In this document: positions 39,692 to 54,600 of the stretch, in pieces | How the letters are laid out: every line of letters starts with the position of its first letter | Position numbering within the stretch: the first letter of the stretch is position 1 | Origin: Sinohyriopsis cumingii | Taxonomy: Eukaryota; Mollusca; Bivalvia; Unionida; Unionidae | Assembly (NCBI GenBank): GCA_028554795.2 | Contig: CM068824.1 | Span: forward strand, 156,900,789 to 156,964,788 | Length of the DNA: 64,000 nucleotides | Direction of reading: 5' to 3' | The notes under the pieces: generated by a model | Told to the model about the DNA's origin: nothing | The model's database searches: none | The model's input: only the letters and a program-made list of their open reading frames with translations | Translations under genes and position numbers: made by a program

Positions 39692-42600
39692 AAGGTTAAA
39701 AAGTCAATGAACACTTTGTAATTTCCATGAATATATAAAATAAATGAATCCTGTCAAATTGTAACTTAATGCAACTAAAAGTGAGTCCACAGACTGATAT
39801 TAAAATCAGAATGAATAATTATTTACCAGGTCCTTAATACATAGACTGTCACCTGACCCCCTATGTTACAACAAAGTGTCCAGGATGTGGGTCAGTCAAA
39901 ATGGAAAATTCCATCAAATTCATAAACAAGATTAGGCTTTGAATATAAATGCAAGTAAACCGCTTATTTACTACTATAATGATGGAAAAACTCAGGAAGA
40001 GGTTATATGACAATAGTCAAGCACGTCAAAACTCAGTCACAAACAATGGTCAAGTACACAAATATCAGGGCTTAGGAAAACCACTTGTCCACTTTTTATG
40101 TCCAGTTAAAAACAGTCTTGACCAAGTACAGTAATACCTTGAACATTTGCGAGGTTAGGTTCCAGAACCAGTCGCATATCAGGAGGAATTACGAATGTTT
40201 GTTACAAGTCACTAAAAATGCTAATAAATGCTTATTTCTAGGGTTTAAACCCTAAATATGACCCAAATCTTGCCCCCAAAGCACTTTAATTTCATGTAAA
40301 AGTTAGCTTAATACAATACCCTTAAAAAGAGAAATAAATGGTTGACGTAAAAATAGAGTACAGTATCGCCTAATGGGTATTTGCCACACTAGTGCATTTA
40401 CAGTATGGTACATGTATACTAATATTACCCCTATACTAATTCATTGGCTGCCATTTTCTTTTGCACTCACAGTAAGGTAAAACCAAGTAATGAATGGGAC
40501 TGTAAACTTAATGACTGACATTTTCTTTGTCATTGTCAGGAAGGTAAACTAGGTAAACTTCATATGTCACAGAAGTCATATAACGAATGTACAATTCAAT
40601 AAAATAAAGAAAACATGTACGTAGAGGGTACCAATGAAAATTTCGCGAATCTGTGAATTTGTGAATCCAGAAACGTGAATGCACGAGGTATTACTGTACA
40701 AGTTTACTCTGTACTCATCCCTGAGGTGAGTAAATGCAGATTTGTTTTACCTTTAAAAAGTGCTAAATTCCTTTAACAAGTGCTAATTTCCTTTAACAAG
40801 TGCTAATTTCCTTTAACAAGTGCTAAACTCCTTTAACAAGTGCTAAACTCCCTTAACAAGTGCTAAACTCCTTTAACAAGTGCTAATGTCATTTAACAAG
40901 TGCTAAACTCCTTTAACAAGTGCTAAACTCCTTTAACAAGTACTAAACTCTCATAACAAGTGCTAAACTCCCATAACAAGTACTAAACTCCCATAACAAG
41001 TGCTAAACTTCAACATTGCATGTTTAGCATGCATGCATCACTTATAAAGTACCTATATCTAATCTTGTTGCCAGTATAGAATGTTGCATTGGGAATGACT
41101 TCTTTTTTATACAGGTACCTCATTTAAGCTTGTTACTGATCCCACAATTTTATAATGGTGTTTGCATTTACAGTGACAATTATTTTGATGTGGAGAAAGA
41201 CTTACTTTCCTGGAGCTATACACTCCCTTTCCATGATCTATACACTCCCTTTCCATGAGCTATACACTCCTTTCCATGATCTATACACCCTTTCCATGAG
41301 CTAAACACTCCCTTTCCATGATCTATACACCCTTTCCTTGAGCTATACAATCCCTTTCCATAATACACCCTTTCCATGAGCTAAACACTCCCTTTCCATG
41401 AACTATACACCCTTTCTATGAGCTGTACACTCCCTTTCCATGATCTATACACTCCCTATACACTCCCTTTCCATGAGCTATACACTCCCTTTCCATGAGC
41501 TATACACATCTATATGAGTCAGACCATTACAAAGTTAAGAGACAGAGAATGTCAACATTTGTTTTGTTTTTCACCAGATCAGGCATGTTGCCAAGTGTTG
41601 CTGCAGGTCCCCCGAATTTTCTGAACTGAAGTTTTATTTCGATATATTATCATTCCAAAGGAAAGAATTTATAAATATATAAATACTTTTGCAATCAATG
41701 TGAGCAATTTCAGAGTCTCAGCCAAAGTCGACCAAATTTCACACAATGTACACTGTTGTAATCTAATAATAATAACACTTGGCAATATTTCAACCATCAA
41801 TAGAGTATTTGCTCTTTTGATTTTAATATTTTTCCTGCAAGTTTTTGAAGACAGGAATTTTTTTTTATATCAGTGCCCTCAAAATATTGCTTATGTTGCT
41901 ATTATTGATATGTAACAGTCACTATGACATCAATACATTTATTATGATTTTGTAATAGCCCTAGACATGATGGCAGTTCAAATGCCACTATTTGCATCCG
42001 AGGCATGTTTTGCCATGCAATGGTAAAATTGAGTACATTATGATTGGGCATAAGAAGTGATTAGCAATGAGAGTGGTCACATGAAATCTCATCCTCACCT
42101 CCGACTCAAAATAATCTGCCTGTTTGATTTTTTACAGCATGTTATGAAATCAGTAAGTCTAATTTGAAGCAATATTGGTTGATAAACTATAGGGAAAAAT
42201 ATTTATTTCATTCCACATCCTTTAGTTTTCTCATGTCATAAACTAGAAATTTGAAGAAATATGATGCCTTTGTGACAAAGAAAGTCAAAGGGTTTGACAA
42301 AACATTTATAAAGTCACTCAAACATTACATACAACTGAAAATATATTACAGACAACAAGTTAGTCACTGTTCAACTAAACACAAAAATATCTACATAAAA
42401 AATGGCCTCCTGGGGAGACTTAGTTTGCCCATAAGGCATTTTATCCTTGATTCTTTAAAGAAACGTTCAGTGTTTGCACGACCTGTTATCCCATTTCAGT
42501 ATGGACTGACACCACTTCATCTGGCTGCTCAGTCAGGCCATGAGGGGCTTGTCCGTCTCCTTCTAAACTGTCCAGGGGTACAGGCAGATGCAGCAACAGT

Positions 42601-45600
42601 TGTGCAGGTAACAAGGAAGTAATTAACACTGAAGGTACAAAGGAAGTAATTAACACCTTCATGTCAGAGTATGCTTTATGTGGGTAGAAAAGAAGTAATG
42701 AACAAACCTCATGTCAGAGTATGCATTATGCAGGTGAAAAGGAAGTAATGAACAACCATTATGTCAGAGTAGGCTTTGTGCAGGTGCATGCAAGGAAGTA
42801 ATAAACACCCTCATATCAGAGTTTGCATTATGCAGGTGACAAGGAATTAATGAACAACTTCATGTCAGAGTATGCTTTATTCTTAGATTTTTCACAACAT
42901 GAATAATAACAAAGATTGAAAACATTTTGAAACAAATTTCTCACTATAACACACATTCAGCTGCACAATATTTCTAAAGATATTGATAAGAAACCTCACA
43001 AAACTCAAAGTTTCTTTTGTTTGGAATTTATGCACATTTTGTTATAGCCGTATTTTAACATAGATTATGTTTGTCAGGATGTACAAATGACCTCATAATA
43101 TCCATGTTTTTACTAATTGTAATTTACTATAGATGTTACATTTTGGGTTTTAATTTATGAATTTCTCTCTAGTTTTATATGTAATGTAAAATAAATAAAT
43201 GGACCTGTTGATTATACTTGTATTTTAATCCATACAATTTAATGAATTTTAAAAACATCTCCATTTCTTTCATGATATTCCTATTTAAGCAGATGTGTAT
43301 TGAAGTTTTGGAAGTAGGAATTTAGAATCACTTATTACTGTATTAAATATCCAACAGGGTTCAATACCCCTACACTTGGCTGCTCAGAGTGGTCACACTG
43401 CTGTGGTCAGTCTCCTTTTGAGTAGGTCCACAGCAATGATCCACATCAAGGACAAGCGTGGACGGACAGCTCTACAACTGGCTGCAGCCAATGGTCATTT
43501 AGACATGGTGGCATTGCTAATTGGTCAGGGCGCTGATATTAACTCTTGTGATAAGGTAGGTAACTCTGGATATCATGCAATTTATTGTTATATATAGTTG
43601 TGACCCCTTACAATCTGTGTACATTAATTGATTTCCATTTAATATGGCTTCATAGATCAGGTTCATCAACAATTAAGTCTTTGTATCATTTTTAACTTGT
43701 ATTTAGTGGTTTTAAAATGATATATCATATATACTTGCTTACAAGTGGAGTCCAGCTGTAAACTTCCTAGATCCAGATCTGCCAGAACATCATGTGCTGG
43801 CAGATTTAGGTCTGTGCAGTTTCTTTTAAGAGTAATCACTAGAACAAATAATATAAACCTTGATCTACAGGTGTATGATGCTGCAACAGATCAGGATCTT
43901 GTTCGCCATTTGACTTGACTTATATGCTAGTGTAGGGTATCTTATCTTGTTAATCTACATAACAAGATGTTAATGGAATTCAAAATGATAAATATCTGCA
44001 ATATATTCCGTTTTATGAATCTAGTGTACAGAAAGCTTTAGCTTTGTTCACATTGAATGCTGTAGCATCAGATTGGAAACTTTCCCAGCATGCATAATTT
44101 CCTTGTGATCCCTACCCGATATTGAATATTGAGATTTGTAAATCAATACATCTGATTTCAGAATGGCTGGACTGCCCTCCACTTTTCAGCCAAGGCTGGT
44201 TACCTCAATGTGGTGAAATTATTGGTTGAGTCTGGTGCATCACCAAAGTTTGAAACCAAAGATGGCAAGGTCCCAATTTGTTATGCTGCAGCAGCCAATC
44301 ATTCCAATGTTCTCAGCTATTTAATGAGGAAAGATCACAACACACAACACTTGATGGATGATAAAAAGGTAAATTTAAACATCAATGAATAGTTTTCTTT
44401 TCAGTTTTGAAAAATACTATTTCATACAACATTAGGCCATTCTCCATTGATTTTTAACTTGAGTATTTATGCGATTCAAGCTGTTTTATAAAATCAGATG
44501 TCTAGAACAAAATCCTTCTCATAAGTAATTTGTCTATAGATTTTATATTTGGAGAATTATTTTACATTAACTGCCATACACAGCTGAATAGCCTAAAATA
44601 TCTGATTTTGTTAAAACTTGAGAGAATTTTTGTTCTCAGACAATTCCTTCAATTTTAATTTTTTTTCTTTTGTTGTGATAATTGTTTGAAGTAAATGATG
44701 TTTGGCTCTGGGTCAACTTCTATTAATAATGTTCATGGTCATTGACCTGGTTTGGTATGCCCTACTTAAATTCCACAGCCATTGCAAGTTGATATCCACT
44801 TCGTTTTGGACAATCACCATGTCTCAAAATGCCACAGCCAAGAAATTCCTGCCTTTATCTCTACCTCACTGATAAGGAGAGTTGAAAACAATAATGGAAT
44901 ATATTGACAATATAAGATGGTAAATCTGAAGCCAGAACTTTAATCATTTTACTATTTACTTATCATGGTTTATATTTTGCCCAACTGTAACACATTCTTA
45001 AATTATAGCTAAAAATGAGGTGGGTGAACAGGTCATACAGTCTCTGTAGCAGTGGCATTGTAGGCAGTGACATTATAGGCAGTGGCTTTGTAGGCAGTGA
45101 CATTATAGGCAGTGGCATTGTAGGTGGTGGCATTATAGGCAGTGGCATTGTAGGCAGTGGCATTGTAGGTGGTGGCATTATAGGCAGTGGCATTGTAGGC
45201 AGTGGCATTGTAGGTGGTGGCATTATAGGCAGTGGCATTGTAGGCAGTGGCATTGTAGGTGGTGGCATTATAGGCAGTGGCATTGTAGGCAGTGGCATTG
45301 TAAGTGGTGGCATTATAGGCAGTGGCATTGTAGGCAGTGACATTATAGGCAGTGGCATTGTAAGTGGTGGCATTGTAGGCAGTGGCATTGTAAGTGGTGG
45401 CATTGTAGGCAGTGACATTGTAAGTGGTGGCATTGTAGGTGGTGGCCTTATAGGCAGTGGCATTGTAAGTGGTGGCATTGTAGGCAGTGACATTGTAAGT
45501 GGTGGCATTGTAGGCAGTGACATTGTAAGTGGTGGCATTGTAGGCAGTGATATTGTAAGTGGTGGCATTGTAGGCAGTGACATTATAGGTTGTGGCATTG

Positions 45601-48600
45601 TAAATGTTGGCATTATAGGCAGTGGCATTGTAAGTGGTGGCATTGTAAGCAGTGGCATTGTAGGTGGTGGAATTGTACGCAGTGGCATTGTAGGTGGTGG
45701 CATTGTAGGCAGCTGCATTGTAGGTGGTGGAATTATTTCCCTATTTCACTGTATTTACATTTTATTGCAAACCAGTTTTGACATTTGTAACACAATCTGT
45801 TTCAATTGATCGATTGGTTTAGATGGCAGTTGGACTGGACTATCTGTTTACATTGATAGATTGGTTTAGATGTCGTTGGATTGGACTGTCTGTTTACATT
45901 GACCTATTAGATTAGATGGCAGTTGGATTGGGCTGTCTGTTTACATTGATCAATTGGTTTATATGGCAGTTGGATTGGACTATCTGTTTACATTGACCTG
46001 TTAGATTAGATGGCATTTGGATTGGACTCTGTTTACATTTATTGATTGGTTTCGATGGCAGTTGGATTGTGGACTGTCTGTTTACATTGATTGGTTTAGA
46101 TGGCATTTGGATTGGACTGTCTATTTACATTGATTGGTTTAGATGGCATTTGGATTGGACTGTCTGTTTACATTGATTGGTTTAGATGGCAGTTGGATTG
46201 GACTGTCTATTTACATTAATTGATTTATTAGACGGCTGTTGGATTTGACTATCTGTTTAACGTTAACCAATTTGTTTGGTTAAATTGATCTCTTAGTTTA
46301 GATGGCAGTTGGATTGGATTGTTTTGCCTTTTTGATGCTGTTTTATCAATGTATTTTCAAATGTAAAAAGTAAAAATTGGGAAAAGCATTATTTTTAAAT
46401 AATCACTTTAGTTATAAATAATGTGCAAAGAAACTTCATGGTACAAAATATAGTATAAAAAATAATTATGATTTTTACAAACTGTTGTACAAAGGATCAT
46501 TGTGGGATAAATTAGTCAGTATGGTGATATTGGCAAGAATTATGATCAGCCTTCTAAAAATTGTAAATCCATATTAAATCTCAGCTTACTAAAGGTTGTA
46601 AATCCATATTAAATCTCAGCTTACTAAAGGTTGTAAATCCATATTAAATCTCAGCTTACTAAAGGTTGTAAATCTATATTAAAACTAAAGTAGTTTTTTT
46701 ATATTATAATCGACCAGATGTTGCATTGTTTTCACAAACTTAAAATCTAACTTATTTCTTCATAGAGAGTGTAGAAATCATCGATGAAACATTTATAAAA
46801 ACGTTTGTAAAGCATTTATTCAAATCTCATAATAGTTAATTTCAAAACAGGCATATAAGAAATCTATACATTGAATCTTTCCAAACGGTTTTATGTATAG
46901 TCATACATTTTTGGAACTTAAGCTTTAAAATATACGTGTGATAGTTGCTTTTTTTATTTCACTCTGTTGAACATCTTTAATCTGATTCACCAAGATAAAT
47001 CAAAGGTCAAGGACGTTTAGATGGATATTGTGTTCCTTTAAATAATTAAATGGTTTACTTCCGTTACTTATCGAGAAATGATAAAAATTCAGATTCAGCA
47101 ATCAAAAGGTGTAACTTCAATATGGTTACTTGTTTGAGAATCAATAACAATTCAAATTCACTGACCAAATGTTGCACTTCAAATACAGTTATTCATTGGA
47201 AAATCAATTAAAAATGGAATTCAATAATTTAATGGTGTACTTCGAATATGGTTACCTATTGGAGAATAAATAAAAACTTGAATTGACTGAACAAATGGCA
47301 TACTTCAAAAATATGTTTACTTATTGGAGAAACAATAAAAACAAAAATTTAATGAGATCACTGTACCATGAAATTGAAATTTCTCCTTTGTTAGACGAAC
47401 ACTTGAAGTCTATTGTGAATTGTTATTTTCTGCAAAAAGAGAGCAGCAGAGATGACTTATGAAAACAAACTCCACTTTAGCTGTAATATAAGTTTATGAG
47501 GAAAACATACTTTGGATCATAATCTGATTAAATTAAAGCTACATCATATAGTGTGACCCCACTATAATATGATGGTTGGGGTCCATGAAACTCAACCTTG
47601 TTATGTACCGAACCATATTATAATCACCCAGATCAGTTAGCAGATGAAAATAATGGAAGTATCAGAAAAATGGCCCAAAGGGAGGGTGTAATAAAAGCAG
47701 GTGCAAAAAATACATGCTTTTTGATCAATGAAGACAAAACTAGTCTGAAATACGCATATATTGACAACTTACATGCATGCAGTACAATCCATAATGCGTT
47801 AAGTACTATAGAATATGACCAACTCTATGAATTCAAGTATAGGTCACATGTTATAAAATGTATGAATCAGTCACATCCCATTAGAAAATGCAACATAAAA
47901 TGGCAGTCCTCATCTGATCTATATCCCACTTATAAAAATGGTACTTATACTTACAGCTGCCTCGTTTGGCATTCAGCATTAAGATTTAAGATGTTAGTAT
48001 TAGGACTGGCTGGCCTGGTGTCAGGATAATGTGGCTGGGTGGGACATCATGTTACATGTCTACAGCATTATGCCTCAGTGCTAAACATCACTTTAAACTG
48101 CCACACTGCAGACATCGTAGCTATATGACTGAACATTTTTTAAAGCAATGTTAAAATTCAAATCACACCCACACACCCACTGATCTAAAGCCCATTGTCA
48201 ACAAGTATGTGTCACTAAACAATTCACTACAATATTGTCACCAGTAGTAAGTGGCAATAATTATTTACATGCAACATGTACATGTACTTAAATTGGCCTA
48301 GTGTTTGGTCAGCTGGAGACAGCAATCATCTTGCCAAGGTTACCTGTCAATGAAGTTAATCATAGGGAAATAAAATCATGTGAACAAATTAAAACATTTA
48401 TGAAGCAACTTTGCGATATGTCCCACCTTCAGTCAACGTGACAGCCACATATTTATCGTAAGATTGGAAATTTAATTTTGTGTTTTATGCAGTCATTGGT
48501 AGTGATCATAAGCATAAACCTGAAGAAAGGAAACATTTCAAGGCACAATAACAATCCATCAGATTTCATTGCTTTTTTAAGTTTGGTGCTGACTTCCTTT

Positions 48601-51600
48601 GATGAAAGATGCTTTGTTTTTATTGAAGATTGTAGTCAGCTTGCTTTGATTAAGGGTGTATGTATTATTGAAGTGACCGCTAATGAGCGACTTTGGAGGA
48701 CAAAACAAATGCCAGTTTGTTATTGTGGCAGCAATACTATTAAAAAATATAAGATTGATTGGGACTGATTTTCAAATCATTTGCTTAATACTTAGAATGA
48801 CTGATACTTCAATGATAACCAGTTATCTTAGACATTTCAGCAAAACTATTTTTCTGGACACATTTTAAAAGAAAGAAGGAATTAGCTTTTGTTTGGTCAA
48901 TTGTAGCCATTCCTGTTCCAGCCTTTAAAGGTTCTACGATTGTAGATAGTCCGGTAGCATGACTATTTGAGAGTAACGCAGCATACTGTATGCAGGCAAG
49001 ATGTCAGCGTAAATGGATTATGATATAACAAAGAACTGTTCAGATGGTTTGTCAATATGAACAAAGGATTTGTTTATGTAACAATAGATGGAGTCCAGTG
49101 CATTTTATATCCAAATCTGCGGTTTCCTTTCACATGCCTTTGAATTTCTCCACTCCAAACCCAAAATATATATACAAGTTTAAACAGCTAACAATGTTGT
49201 CGCAGAAAATAATAATGGTGTAATTTTTTGCCAATAAGGAAACAAAATTGCAATTTGCAACATAGGTGAGGCCCATTGTTATCCATGAATAAACTTTTCA
49301 CACGTTACTCTTCATACTTTTATGATTAGAAGCAATAAAAGATTTTCATGTACGAGAAAAATACAGGTATATAAGATTTCAGGAGCCACGCCACAACCGT
49401 CTTGCTTAGAATTCATTCGCAATCTCTTCTTCACAATTATAATAACTTTTTATGCATTATTTTTTGTACTTCTAAGATGGAAAAAAAACTGTTTCATGTA
49501 GTAGATGAATACAAGCATACGAAATATCGGTAGCCATGCCACGATTGCGTTATATCCGAATTCTTGTTTTAAGTGAGTGTGCTATATTAGGGTCAAACTT
49601 GTATTAGGTCTGTAGAGATCTGATGAATCACTCTGAAATAGGTCTGTAGAGATCTGATAAATCACACTGAAACAGACCTGTAGAGATCTGATAAATTGCA
49701 TTGAAACAGACCTGTAGAGATCTAATAAACCGCATTGAAACATTCCTGTTGAGATCTGATAAATCACACTGAAATAGGTCTGTAGAGATCTGATAAATCA
49801 CGCTGAAACAGACCTGTAGAGATCTGATAAATCACTCTGAAATAGGTCTGTAGAGATCTGATAAATCGCTTTGAAACAGACCTGTAGAGATCTGATAAAT
49901 CGCTTTGAAACAGACCTGTAGAGATCTGATAAATCACTCTGAAACAGACCTGTAGAGATCTGATAAATCGCATTGAAACAGACCTGTAGAGATCTGATAA
50001 ATCACACTGAAATAGGTCTGTAGAGATCTGATAAATCACACTGAAACAGACCTGTAGAGATCTGATAAATCACACTGAAACAGACCTGTAGAGATCTGAT
50101 AAATTGCATTGAATCATTCCTGTTGAGATCTGATAAATCACACTGAAATTGGTCTGTAGAGATCTGATAAATCACACTGAAACAGACCTGTAGAGATCTG
50201 ATAAATCACTCTGAAATAGGACTGTAGAGATCTGATAAATCACTCTGAAATAGGTCTGTAGAGATCTGATAAATCACTTTGAAACAGACCTGTAGAGATC
50301 TGATAAATCACACTGAAACAGACCTGTAGAGACCTGATAAATCGCATTGAAATAGACCTGTAGAGATCTGATAAATCACTCTGAAATAGGTCTGTAGAGA
50401 TCTGATGAATCACATTGAAACATTCCTGTTGAGATCTGATAAATCACTCTGAAATAGTTCTGTAGAGATCTGATAAATCACACTGAAATTGGTCCGTAGA
50501 GATCTGATAAATCACACTGAAACAGACATGTAGAGATCTCATATATTGCATTGAAACAGACCTGTAGAGATCTGATAAATCACACTGAAATTGGTCTGTT
50601 GAGATCTGATAAATCACACTGAAACAGACCTGTAGAGATCTGATAAATCGCATTGAAAAGACCTGTACAGATCTGATAAATTGCATTGAAATTGGCCTGT
50701 AGAGATATGATAAATCACACTGAAACAGACCTGTAGAGATCTGATAAATCGCATTGAAACATTCCTGTTGAGATCTGATAAATCACACTGAAATAGGTTT
50801 GTAGAGATCTGATAAATCACACTGAAACAGACCTGTAGAAATCTGATAAATCACTCTGAAATAGGTCTGTAGAGATCTGATAAATCACACTGAAATAGAC
50901 ATGTAGAGATCTGATAAATCACACTGAAACAGACCTGTAGAGACCTGATAAATTGCATTGAAACAGACCTGTAGAGATCTGATAAATCACACTGAAATTG
51001 GTCTGTAGAGATTTGTTAAATCACACTGAAACAGACCTGTAGAGATCTGATAAATCACTCTGAAATAGGTCTGTAGAGATCTGATGAATCACACTGAAAC
51101 AGACCTGTAGAGATCTGATAAATCGCATTGAAACAGACCTGAAGAGATCTGATAAATCACACTAAAATTGGTCTGTAGAATCTGATAAATCACATTGAAA
51201 CATTTCTGTTGAGATCTAATAAATCACTCTGAAATAAGTCTGTAGAGATCTGATAAATCACTCTGAAATAGGTCTTTAGAGATCTGACAAATCGCATTGA
51301 AACAGACCTGTAGAGATCTGATAAATCACACTGAAATTGGTCTGTAGAGATCTGACAAATCACACTGAAACAGACCTGTAGAGATCTGATAAATTACACT
51401 GAAATAGGCCTTCAGAGATCTGATAAATCACAATGAAACAGACCTGTAGAGATCTGATAAATCACACTGAAATAGATCTGTAGAGATCTGATAAATCTCT
51501 CTGAAATAGGTCTGTAGAGATCTGATAAATCGCATTGAAACATATCTGTAGAGATCTGATAAATTGCATTGAAACAGACCTGTAGAGATCTGATAAATCA

Positions 51601-54600
51601 CACTGAAATTGGACTGTAGAGATCTGATAAATCACTCTGAAATAGGTCTGTAGAGATCTGATAAATCAAACTGAAATAGGCCTGTAGAGATCTGATAAAT
51701 CACTCTGAAATAGGTCTGTAGAGATCTGATAAATCGCATTGAAACAGACCTGTAGAGATCTGATAAATCACTGTGAAACAGACCTGTAGAGATCTGACAA
51801 ATTGCATTGAAACAGACCTGTAGAGATCTGATAAATCACACTGAAATTGGCCTGTAGAGATCTGATAAATCACACTGAAATTGGTCTGTAGAGATCTGAT
51901 AAATCACACTGAAACAGAACTGTAGAAATCTGATAAATCACTCTGAAATAGGTCTGTAGAGATCTGATAAATCACACTGAAACAGACATGTAGAGATCTG
52001 ATAAATCACACTGAAACAGACCTGTAGAGACCTGATAAATTGCATTGAAACAGACCTGTAGAGATCTGATAAATCACACTGAAATTGGTCTGTAGAGATT
52101 TGTTAAATCACACTGAAACAGACCTGTAGAGATCTGATAAATCACTCTGAAATAGGTATGTAGAGATCTGATGAATCACACTGAAACAGACCTGTAGAGA
52201 TCTGATAAATCGCATTGAAACAGACCTGAAGAGATCTGATAAATCACACTGAAATTGGTCTGTAGAATCTGAAAAATCACATTGAAACATTTCTGTTGAG
52301 ATCTGATAAATCACTCTGAAATAGGTCTGTAGAGATCTGATAAATCACTCTGAAATAGGTCTTTAGAGATCTGATAAATCGCATTGAAACAGACCTGTAG
52401 AGATCTGATAAATCACACTGAAATTGGTCTGTAGAGATCTGACAAATCACACTGAAACAGACCTGTAGAGATCTGATAAATTACACTGAAATAGGCCTTC
52501 AGAGATCTGATAAATCACAATGAAACAGACCTGTAGAGATCTGATAAATCACTCTGAAATAGATCTGTAGAGATCTGATAAATCTCTCTGAAATAGGTCT
52601 GTAGAGATCTGATAAATCGCATTGAAACATATCTGTAGAGATCTGATAAATCGCATTGAAACAGACCTGTAGAGATCTGATAAATCACACTGAAATTGGA
52701 CTGTAGAGATCTGATAAATCACTCTGAAATAGGTCTGTAGAGATCTGATAAATCACACTGAAATAGGCCTGTAGAGATCTGATAAATCACTCTGAAATAG
52801 GTCTGTAGAGATCTGATAAATCGCATTGAAACAGACCTGTAGAGATCTGATAAATCACTGTGAAACAGACCTGTAGAGATCTGACAAATCGCATTGAAAC
52901 AGACCTGTAGAGATCTGATAAATCACACTGAAATTGGCCTGTAGAGATCTGATAAATCACACTGAAATTGGTCTGTAGAGATCTGATAAATCACACTGAA
53001 ACAGGCCTGTAGAGATCTTTAAATCTGTTTAAACTGGCCCATTTTGTCAAATCACCAAGCTGTGCCACATTAATTTTGGCATTACATGACTAAAATTGCA
53101 AGCTATTGTTAAAGGAATCTAAGTATACCATTTGTTCTAGCACCAAGTGCACATTACATTGTCCGAGATCTGCTGACATGTAATATGCTTGCAGTTTGAC
53201 AGGAATTATCAGTAGAACAAGCAATATAGTCTCTGCTTGTGTACTGTGTGATGGTAGATCAGGATCTAAGTTTTTTGTCGTTGGACCCTATCCTATAAGA
53301 GAGTGGATATTTCTATGCATGACATTTTTACTGGACATTGTAAATTGTGTAAATATTAGAATGCAAGTTGATGCAGTACCATATTTACTTGCTAATATGA
53401 CTAGTCCAGCTGCAAACTGCACAAACCCAGATCTGCCATCACATAATACGCTAGCATATGTGGGTCTGTGCAGTTTGCTAGGAATAATCAGAAGAACAAA
53501 ACAACAAAGACCTTGATCTGCAGGCATATTATGCTACCATAGATCAGGATCTTTGTTATTTGCAGTTTGACTCGTCTTATAAGCGAGCATAGATGGCATG
53601 TTGCAACTGAATCTTTAGATGTGATTACAAGTTCTGTCTTTGCTTGTCTTTGATACTGAAGAAATATTGCTCAAAGACTTACACTTGTTATGTATTCCTT
53701 TACAGATAAAATAAATATGCTAGCGCACTCAGCTTGCAAATTGTTTATAATTTTGGAAATAATCCTAGCATTTCTTATGCTTTAAAATAGGACTTCCTTG
53801 AAAGTAATTTGAAGCTAATTTTATTTTGAGCTAAAGCTGCTGTTACGTTTCATCACATGGCATATTTTTTAGCCAGTGTGTGGAATTCATAAGGAATTTA
53901 ATATGTACTTAACGCCATTGGAGGCAAAATGTCTCATTAATATGTAAGCAGAACCATATATCAGTGTATAATAAGGATAACGAGATTAGATGTAATTTTA
54001 TTTTATGTATTTAAATAATTTTTTATGTCAAAGTTCCAAATATTTTATATATTTGGTCAAAGGTTTTATTAAGTCAGATATGTAATTGCAGAAATTCATA
54101 CTTTTATTAATGTACATAACATATTTTGTGATGCTTCAAGTTTATTCCATACCCAAAACAAGCAGGTCTTTTAATTGTCTTTACCATTTGTAAGGTGAAG
54201 AATTACATGATTTTAGGAGATGAGTTTGATTTTCAAAGCCTTAAATATACATTTTCGCTATGTACTAACAAGTCTTCGAACATTGGACAGTTTATACTGA
54301 TGATATTTCATTTGAAGGAGGTGCTTTATCTGGGTATAATTAGCATGAATAAATATTTTTTCATGTCATAACTTTCTGCAAGAAACAGTAGTATCATTTG
54401 GAAGCGTTTGGACTTTACTACTGATATTTACTACTTGACATTTCCTTAAATCACACACGAGTGTATGATTTAATGAAGTATACATGAACCCAAAGTGAAC
54501 CTCCCCCTCCCACTCCGTAAGCTAAGTTACTCCACAGTCATGTCAATGCACTGATAAACATGCTAAAGAGATTGATATACAATGGCAAAAAGTTACTGTA

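Noticed and set aside
45015..45809. Gly-rich plus-strand and Pro/Met-rich minus-strand proteins of about 250 residues
   Set aside because: They are products of a 15-bp tandem repeat, open in both directions because the unit length is a multiple of three.
47598..48029. 143-codon open frame in intron 11
   Set aside because: It begins with TTG, has no recognisable domain and overlaps what looks like a transposon end.
49595..53035. CRISPR-like array
   Set aside because: The 34-bp units are contiguous with no spacers, and the locus is eukaryotic.
53288..53527. Minus- and plus-strand open frames of 79-106 codons at 53,196-53,527
   Set aside because: They run through hairpin MITE copies and reflect their inverted repeats.
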